Assembly: GCA_965641885.1 (NCBI GenBank)
Contig: OZ282574.1
Location: 434,001-498,000, forward strand
Origin: Pseudophaeobacter sp965641885
GTDB taxonomy: Bacteria; Pseudomonadota; Alphaproteobacteria; Rhodobacterales; Rhodobacteraceae
DNA: 64,000 nucleotides
Direction of reading: 5' to 3'
In this document: in pieces, positions 58,859 through 64,000 of the stretch
Numbering within the stretch: position 1 is the stretch's first letter
Layout: every line of letters starts with the position of its first letter
Notes under the pieces: generated by a model
The model's database searches: none
What the model was told of the DNA's origin: nothing
Seen by the model: the letters and a program-made list of their open reading frames with translations, nothing else
Program-made: the position numbers and the translations under genes

Positions 58859-59620
58859 CTACTTGCCGGGCTTCAGGCCTAGCTTTGCCAGCGTTGCACC
58901 GGCTTCGGCCTGCCAGCGGGTGTTCAGCTCGCGATTGGGAGTGCGGCGCAGGCCCAGAGATTTTAGCCCGTCGAACTTATCCGAACCCTCGGTGCCAAAA
59001 CTGGCAGAAACCCGTGGCCACCAATAGTTGACCAAGGGTTGGAGATCGCCCGTGCCACTGTCCTCAATCAACAGCTCCAGCCCCTCTTCGGCCAACTCTG
59101 CGTGGCGGGCCTCGATCGGGGCGATGGCGCGAAAGACTTCGGCCAGGGGCTGATAGGAGATCAGGGAGAACTCGGCCAGCTGCACCGCCACGGCGCGGCC
59201 CATCAGCAGGTTCATCACCACTGCATCCGCCCAGCCCTCCAGCGGGTAATTAAACACCGCCAGCCGCATGTCATGGTCCGTGCGGCTCTGGCCGATGTCG
59301 GCATCGCGCTCCAGCCGCGCTGTCCAGGGGTGGTGATCGGCGTAGCGTTCGGTGTCGGCGCCAAACTCTCCCATGATCCTGAGCACACGATCGGCGTTGT
59401 CGCTTTTCTCCAGCACGATCTTGGCGGCAGCGATACGGGCCTTGATGCCGGGGCCTTCATTGATGATATCGGCAAAACCAGCCGCACCGGCCAACTCGCT
59501 GTCAACAAAGGTCGCCATCAGTTTCAGTAAGGCAGCGCGATAGCGTGGTGGCACATTGGCGGGATTGCTCAGCATGCCGCCCTGGGCAAGATAGCTTTCT
59601 ATGCTCATGTCCTCGGCCAT
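58859..59620 (-). CDS. ferritin-like PaaA/PaaC-related protein of the paa operon
   Basis: The 253-residue protein is an all-helical ferritin-like protein with acidic and His residues spaced as in di-iron proteins (for example EARHAELAEEGLELLIED). It is not one of the canonical PaaA-E subunits but lies 24 bases after paaE on the same strand. Its role is unknown: an extra oxygenase-like subunit, a stability factor, or a separate di-iron enzyme. A terminator-like element follows it. Confidence 0.78.
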   Translation of the reverse strand: MAEDMSIESYLAQGGMLSNPANVPPRYRAALLKLMATFVDSELAGAAGFADIINEGPGIKARIAAAKIVLEKSDNADRVLRIMGEFGADTERYADHHPWTARLERDADIGQSRTDHDMRLAVFNYPLEGWADAVVMNLLMGRAVAVQLAEFSLISYQPLAEVFRAIAPIEARHAELAEEGLELLIEDSGTGDLQPLVNYWWPRVSASFGTEGSDKFDGLKSLGLRRTPNRELNTRWQAEAGATLAKLGLKPGK

Positions 59621-59644
59621 GTAATGTCCTTCCTCTAAAACGCG

Positions 59645-60718
59645 TTACTGATCGTAGTCGACAACAACCCTGTCGGTGACAGCAAAGGCCTGACAGGAGA
59701 GCACATAGCCCTTCTCGACCTCGTAATCCTCCAGCGCATGGTTGGCGACCATCTCGACCTCGCCCTCAATCACCCGGCATCGACAGGTCGAGCAAACCCC
59801 GGCCTTGCAGGCATAGGGCGCATCCATCGCGTTCTCCAGTGCGGCGTCGAGGATCGAGATATCCTTGCCCATCTCGATGGTCTGGGTCGCGCCATCCAGA
59901 GTGATCGCGGCCGTTGTCTGATTGCCGCCACTGGCGGCACCTGCGGTGCTCTCCTTGCGTTTGGCACGACCGGGCTGCGCCGAGGCAAAGAGTTCGAACT
60001 TGATCTGTGGATCCGCAAGGCCGGCTGTGCGCAGGGCGGCGGCTATGCCCAGCATCATCGGCTCCGGGCCGCAGATAAAGGCGGTATCAACGGATTTGAT
60101 GTCGATCCAGTGCTCAAACAGCTGCGCACATTTTTCTTCCGTCACCAGCCCGGTAAAGAGGTCGATTTCCTGCGCATCTGATTCCAGAATATGGATAACG
60201 TTGAAGCGCCCCATATAGGTGTTCTTCAGATCCTCCAGCTCCTCACGGAACATGATCGTGTTCACACCCCGGTTGGCATAGACCAGTGTAAAAGAGGCGT
60301 TCGGCTCGGCAGCCAGAGTGGTCTTGAGGATCGACAGCACCGGCGTGACGCCGGAGCCACCGGCAAAGCCAAGATAGGTTTTGGTGCTGGACGCATCCAG
60401 CGGCGTGAAAAAGCTGCCCATAGGGGGCATCGCCTGCAGGGTATCACCGGGCTGCAGCTCTGTATTGGCCCAGGTGGAAAAGGCGCCGCCCTCGACCCGT
60501 TTGATGCCGACCTGCAGGATGCCATCCTGCTTGCCGGCGCAGATCGAATAGCTGCGGCGCAGCTCTTCGCCATCAAAGTCGCGGCGGAACGTCAGGTACT
60601 GGCCTTGGGTAAAATCGAACTCCGCCGCTGCGCCATTCACAGGCTTCAGAGAGACCACAACCGCATCGCGGATGGTCTTGCGGACTTCGGTAACTTCGAG
60701 ATCGTGGAAGCGCGCCAT
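59645..60718 (-). CDS. paaE: phenylacetyl-CoA epoxidase reductase subunit PaaE
   Basis: PaaE passes electrons from NADPH to the PaaABC epoxidase. The 357-residue protein has the FAD-binding RRSYSICAG, NAD(P)-binding GGSGVTPVLSIL and the C-terminal plant-type [2Fe-2S] cysteines ACKAGVCSTCRCRVIEG plus a last cysteine in YVLSCQAF. I chose the ATG at 60718 (MARFHDLEV). Confidence 0.95.
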   Translation of the reverse strand: MARFHDLEVTEVRKTIRDAVVVSLKPVNGAAAEFDFTQGQYLTFRRDFDGEELRRSYSICAGKQDGILQVGIKRVEGGAFSTWANTELQPGDTLQAMPPMGSFFTPLDASSTKTYLGFAGGSGVTPVLSILKTTLAAEPNASFTLVYANRGVNTIMFREELEDLKNTYMGRFNVIHILESDAQEIDLFTGLVTEEKCAQLFEHWIDIKSVDTAFICGPEPMMLGIAAALRTAGLADPQIKFELFASAQPGRAKRKESTAGAASGGNQTTAAITLDGATQTIEMGKDISILDAALENAMDAPYACKAGVCSTCRCRVIEGEVEMVANHALEDYEVEKGYVLSCQAFAVTDRVVVDYDQ

Positions 60719-60728
60719 GCAGGTCTCC

Positions 60729-61244
60729 TCAGATGCACTTAAAATAGTCAAAGGGTTCAAGACAGTCCTGGCAACGCCAGTGTGCCTTACAGGGGGTGGA
60801 GCCAAACTGACTCACACGGGTCACATTCTTGCTTTGGCAATTGGGGCAGCGCTCGGGTCCGCCTGCGGCCTGTGGCGGCGCGATGCCATAGTCTTCCAGC
60901 TTGGTGCGGCCCTTGTCGGACATCCAGTCGGTGGTCCAGGCCGGGGCGATCTGGGTGGTAAGCCGGATCTTGTCGATGCCGTGATCGCGCAGGGCAGTTT
61001 CAATATCGAGGTTGATGATCGCTGTCGCCGGGCAGCCGGAATAAGTCGGCGTGACGGCGACCACCAAGGTGTCGTCCTGCCATTCGACCCCGCGAATGAT
61101 GCCAAGGTCCACCAGGCTGATCACTGGAATTTCCGGGTCAGGCACGGCGTCGAGCCAGTCCCAGACCTGCGCAACGCTGGGCTTTGCTGTGGCCGTTTCG
61201 GGTCCATCAACTGTGGTGCTCGGCTGTGCGGTCGTCTCATTCAT
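60729..61244 (-). CDS. paaD: phenylacetyl-CoA epoxidase accessory subunit PaaD
   Basis: PaaD is the MIP18-type partner needed for activity of the epoxidase, probably in Fe-S or di-iron centre maturation. The 171-residue protein has the MIP18 core DPEIPVISLVDLGII and a C-terminal four-cysteine zinc site (CPNCQSK and CQDC, ending CKAH and FKC). It precedes paaE. Confidence 0.92.
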   Translation of the reverse strand: MNETTAQPSTTVDGPETATAKPSVAQVWDWLDAVPDPEIPVISLVDLGIIRGVEWQDDTLVVAVTPTYSGCPATAIINLDIETALRDHGIDKIRLTTQIAPAWTTDWMSDKGRTKLEDYGIAPPQAAGGPERCPNCQSKNVTRVSQFGSTPCKAHWRCQDCLEPFDYFKCI

Positions 61245-61328
61245 TTGACCAACCCTTTGCTAAAGCTTCGCCATACACCCGCCGGATATCAGCGGATGCA
61301 GCGTGTTCTCACAAACCCCAGAGGCCTG

Positions 61329-62102
61329 TTACCAGCTGGCGCCGGGATAGGCGCGCTGCAGCCACTGCATCTGTGTCAGCAGATGGCCCAGATGTTCAGT
61401 ATGCATCGCGCCGGTGCGACCGCCCTTATGGCCAAAACTGCTCTCGGGGATGGTCAGCGTCGCTTCGGCCAGAACGCGGGCAATCAGTGCGTCATAGTCG
61501 GTGCGCAGCGCGGCCGGATCAGGCGCTATGCCCGCCTTGACCATCGCGGCATCAACCGCATCCGAGGCGAACATCTCGCCAACATAGGGCCAGAGATAGT
61601 CGAGTGCTGCCTGCATAAAGTCATGGCTTTGCTCGGTGCCATCGCCAAGACCCACAACCGTGTCAGCTGAGCGCTCCAGGTGGTAGGCGACCTCTTTCGA
61701 GGTCTTGGCGGCGATGGCAGCGATGCGCGCGTTCGAGGACTTCATCAGATGCCCCAGCTGGATCGAATGCCAGGCGTCAAACAGGAACTGGCGCATCAGG
61801 GTGCGGCCAAAATCCTCGTTGGGGACCTCGACCAGCAGCACATTGCGAAAATCCCAGACGTCCCGCAAAAAGGCCAGATCATCGGCGGATTTCTCTTCGC
61901 CCTGCACTTCTGCCGCAAGGCCCAGCCACATCTGAGTCTGACCAATCAGATCCAGTGCGGTGTTTGCCAGCGCAATGTCTTCTTCCAGCACTGGTGCGTG
62001 GCCGCACCATTCGCTGACCCGGTGGCCCAGAATCAGGGTGTTGTCGCCCATGCGCAGCAGGAACTGAAACAGGGCCTGATCTGCTGTGAGATCCCGCGCC
62101 AT
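61329..62102 (-). CDS. paaC: phenylacetyl-CoA epoxidase subunit PaaC
   Basis: PaaC is the structural, ferritin-like partner of PaaA in the epoxidase. The 257-residue protein shows the helical block TLILGHRVSEWCGHAPVLEED and DAWHSIQLGHLMKSSNARI. It overlaps paaB by one base (TAATG), so both are translated together. Confidence 0.93.
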   Translation of the reverse strand: MARDLTADQALFQFLLRMGDNTLILGHRVSEWCGHAPVLEEDIALANTALDLIGQTQMWLGLAAEVQGEEKSADDLAFLRDVWDFRNVLLVEVPNEDFGRTLMRQFLFDAWHSIQLGHLMKSSNARIAAIAAKTSKEVAYHLERSADTVVGLGDGTEQSHDFMQAALDYLWPYVGEMFASDAVDAAMVKAGIAPDPAALRTDYDALIARVLAEATLTIPESSFGHKGGRTGAMHTEHLGHLLTQMQWLQRAYPGASW

Positions 62103-62386
62103 TACATCGCTCCCACTTCGTCAGGGATGTCAAAGAATGTGGGGTGACGGTAGACCTTGCTTTCAGCAGGCTCATACAGCGGGCCTTTGTTGCTGGGCGA
62201 GGAGGCGGTGATATTATTGGCCTCGACCACCCAGATCGACACGCCCTCATTGCGGCGGGTGTAGACGTCGCGGGCGTTCTTGATAGCCATTTCAGCATCC
62301 GGCGCGTGCAAAGAGCCGACGTGGCGGTGGCTCAGCCCGTGTTGACCGCGGATAAAGACTTCCCAGAGGGGCCATTCGTTTTTCAT
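62102..62386 (-). CDS. paaB: phenylacetyl-CoA epoxidase subunit PaaB
   Basis: PaaB is the small subunit that bridges PaaAC units. The 94-residue protein has the family text KNEWPLWEVFIRGQHGLSHRH and MAIKNARDVYTRRNEGVSIW. Its TAA shares a base with the paaC start. Confidence 0.94.
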   Translation of the reverse strand: MKNEWPLWEVFIRGQHGLSHRHVGSLHAPDAEMAIKNARDVYTRRNEGVSIWVVEANNITASSPSNKGPLYEPAESKVYRHPTFFDIPDEVGAM

Positions 62387-62444
62387 AGCTCAGTTCTCCT
62401 GGCTGTAGCGCGCCTGCCCAGTGGAGCAGGGCGCAAAATCGTGA

Positions 62445-63422
62445 TTATTCGGCGGCGTGTTTGCGGGCGGCTTTTTTGCGGGCATGCGCCAGCAGGCCAT
62501 CGCGCACCCATGCGCCGTCTTTCCAGGCCTTGTTGCGCGCCGCGAGCCGGTCCACGTTGCAGGGGCCATTGCCCTGGATCACCTCAAAGAACTCGGACCA
62601 GTCGGGGTCAGAGTAGTCATAGCTGCCGCGCGCCTCGTTCCATTTGATGCCATCGTCTGGCAGCTCAAGACCCAGGAACTCGATCTGCGGCACCGTCTGG
62701 TCGACAAACTTCTGACGCAGCTCGTCATTGGTGTTCATCTTGATTTTCCAGGCCATCGACTGCTCTGAGTGGGTGGAATCCGCATCCGAAGGCCCAAACA
62801 TCATCAGCGCCGGGAACCAGAGCCGGTTGACCGCATCCTGGGCCATTTTCTTTTGCGCGGGCGTGCCGTCGGCCATCTTGCGCATGGCGTCAAAGCCTTG
62901 CCGCGCATGAAAGCTTTCTTCTTTGCAAACCCGGACCATGGCGCGGGCGTAGGGACCAAAAGAGGTGCGCTGCAGCGGCACCTGATTCAGGATGGCCGCG
63001 CCATCGACCAGCCAGCCAACCGCGCCCATATCGGCCCAGTTCAGGGTCGGGTAGTTGAAGATAGACGAATACTTCATCCGCCCATCCAGCAGCATTTCAG
63101 TCAGCTCATCCCGGCTCACTCCCAGCGTTTCGGCAGCACAGTACAGATACAGCCCATGGCCTGCCTCGTCCTGCACCTTGGCCAGCAGGATCGCCTTGCG
63201 TTCCAGCGTTGGCGCACGGGTGATCCAGTTGCCTTCAGGCAGCTGGCCGACGATTTCCGAATGGGCGTGCTGGCCAATCTGGCGGATCAGCGTCTTGCGA
63301 TAGCCCGCTGGCATCCAGTCCTTGGGTTCGATCTTTTCACCGGCATCAATGCGGGCCTGAAAGGCGGCCAGCTTTTCGGGATCATCGGTGCTCGCTTCGG
63401 ATTTGACCATCTGTGCATACAT
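62445..63422 (-). CDS. paaA: phenylacetyl-CoA epoxidase catalytic subunit PaaA
   Basis: PaaA holds the di-iron centre that epoxidises phenylacetyl-CoA. The 325-residue protein has the metal-binding region KVQDEAGHGLYLYCAAETLG and the later RVCKEESFHARQGFDAM, each with the E-x2-H pattern. It is the first paa subunit gene, 30 bases after the thiolase stop. Confidence 0.96.
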   Translation of the reverse strand: MYAQMVKSEASTDDPEKLAAFQARIDAGEKIEPKDWMPAGYRKTLIRQIGQHAHSEIVGQLPEGNWITRAPTLERKAILLAKVQDEAGHGLYLYCAAETLGVSRDELTEMLLDGRMKYSSIFNYPTLNWADMGAVGWLVDGAAILNQVPLQRTSFGPYARAMVRVCKEESFHARQGFDAMRKMADGTPAQKKMAQDAVNRLWFPALMMFGPSDADSTHSEQSMAWKIKMNTNDELRQKFVDQTVPQIEFLGLELPDDGIKWNEARGSYDYSDPDWSEFFEVIQGNGPCNVDRLAARNKAWKDGAWVRDGLLAHARKKAARKHAAE

Positions 63423-63452
63423 GACTTGCTCCTCCCGGTAGGGGTTACTGGC

Positions 63453-64000
63453 TTATACGCGTTCCAGGATCAGGGCGGTGCCCTGTCCCACGCCGACACA
63501 CATGGTGCACAGCGCATAGCGCCCACCGGTGCGTTGCAATTGATAGGCGGCCGTCAGCACAAGGCGTGCGCCGGACATGCCAAGCGGATGGCCCAGGGCG
63601 ATAGCGCCGCCGTTGGGGTTCACATGGGGGGCATCATCGGCAAGCCCAAGTTCACGCAGGGTGGCAATCCCCTGGCTGGCAAAGGCCTCATTGAGCTCGA
63701 TCACATCCATTTGGTCAATGGTCAGACCGGTGCGGGCCAGAACCTTGCGGGTGGCGGGCACCGGGCCAATGCCCATAATGCGCGGCTCAACCCCGGCGGC
63801 GGCCATGCCGACAATCCGCGCCATTGGCTTCAGGCCGTTTTTGGCAGCGGCAGCCTCGTTTGCCATCAGGATAGCAGCAGCGCCGTCGTTGACGCCAGAG
63901 GCATTGCCTGCGGTCACAGTCATATCTGGGCCATTGACGCCTTTCAGCTTTGCCAGCTTATCGGCGCCTGTGCCAGGGCGGGGGTGCTCGTCTGTAGCAA
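63453..64000 (-). CDS. 3-oxoadipyl-CoA-type thiolase (partial)
   Basis: The C-terminal part of a thiolase continues past the right edge of the window. It has MTVTAGNASGVNDGAAA, NEAFASQGIATLRELGL, the histidine block GGAIALGHPLGMSGAR and the final catalytic cysteine in CTMCVGVGQG. The reading frame stays open to 64000 (DEHPRPGTGADKLAKLKG), which is the expected upstream thiolase sequence. PaaJ/PcaF-type enzymes cleave 3-oxoadipyl-CoA, the last step of phenylacetate breakdown. The 5' part is not in the window. Confidence 0.92.
   Translation of the reverse strand, partial: ATDEHPRPGTGADKLAKLKGVNGPDMTVTAGNASGVNDGAAAILMANEAAAAKNGLKPMARIVGMAAAGVEPRIMGIGPVPATRKVLARTGLTIDQMDVIELNEAFASQGIATLRELGLADDAPHVNPNGGAIALGHPLGMSGARLVLTAAYQLQRTGGRYALCTMCVGVGQGTALILERV

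Noticed and set aside
1..64000. tRNA, rRNA, CRISPR arrays, insertion sequences, integrases
   Set aside because: I saw no T-loop GTTCGA-type motif in a plausible tRNA fold, no transposase or integrase frame, no regularly spaced direct repeats, and no terminal inverted repeats with target duplications.

Overview
The window reads as a GC-rich chromosomal segment from an alphaproteobacterium of the Rhodobacteraceae, most likely the marine roseobacter group. The reasons are gene content and order. An ethylmalonyl-CoA pathway set (ccr, ecm, mch, mcl2) lies interleaved with TCA-cycle operons (mdh, sucCD, sucAB-lpdA, sdhCDAB). There is also a luxR-luxI acyl-homoserine-lactone pair, a paa phenylacetate operon, and alphaproteobacteria-typical genes (TIGR02302/DUF4175 protein, TIGR02186 protein, DUF1194 protein, HvrA-like H-NS). 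I see no rRNA, tRNA, CRISPR, prophage or insertion sequence. The exact species cannot be told from this sequence.

Layout. 1-2.6 kb: the start of a membrane protein gene, a low-molecular-weight phosphatase-like protein, a TlpA-type thioredoxin, and argH. 2.7-7.3 kb: two tiny lipoproteins, lysA and a large TIGR02302 protein. 7.6-12.8 kb: a zinc-ribbon protein, then an overlapping chain ftsE-ftsX-plsC-flavoprotein, then an EthD-like protein and a signal-anchored protein. 12.9-23.9 kb (all minus strand): mdh, then sucC-x-sucD-x-sucA-sucB-x-MAPEG-lpdA, where x marks small accessory genes, several of them exported. 24.6-28.1 kb: a periplasmic protein and the mcl2-nnrU-DUF1737-mch operon. 28.3-33.8 kb: a von Willebrand-type secreted protein and sdhC-sdhD-sdhA-lipoprotein-sulfotransferase-like-(47 aa)-sdhB. 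33.9-37.7 kb: a small zinc-ribbon membrane protein, an ornithine-type decarboxylase, a DUF1989 protein, deoD and an H-NS/HvrA-like gene. 37.8-44.8 kb: ecm, a PlsB/PlsC-like acyltransferase, ccr, luxR and luxI. 44.9-49.1 kb: a RecD-like helicase coupled to a short-chain dehydrogenase, and a TIGR02186/TauE pair. 49.3-54.3 kb: a BMP-type (nucleoside class) ABC importer containing an NTF2-like gene. 54.4-58.3 kb: rimI, tsaB, a GFA protein, a NifU-like protein, a universal stress protein and a branched-chain aminotransferase. 58.9-64 kb: a ferritin-like paa gene, paaE, paaD, paaC, paaB, paaA and the 3' part of a 3-oxoadipyl-CoA-type thiolase that runs off the window.

How the parts fit. Acetyl-CoA, including that from phenylacetate, can enter either the TCA cycle or the ethylmalonyl-CoA pathway, and much of both routes is clustered here. 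The strongest regulatory signal I found is a pair of identical-core palindromes (GTGATCAC, 21 bp apart) lying about 112-114 bp before both sucC and sdhC. This implies one shared, unidentified regulator of the two operons. Other non-coding signals are several clear rho-independent terminators and a family of modular GC-rich stem-loop elements placed just after the 3' ends of three genes.
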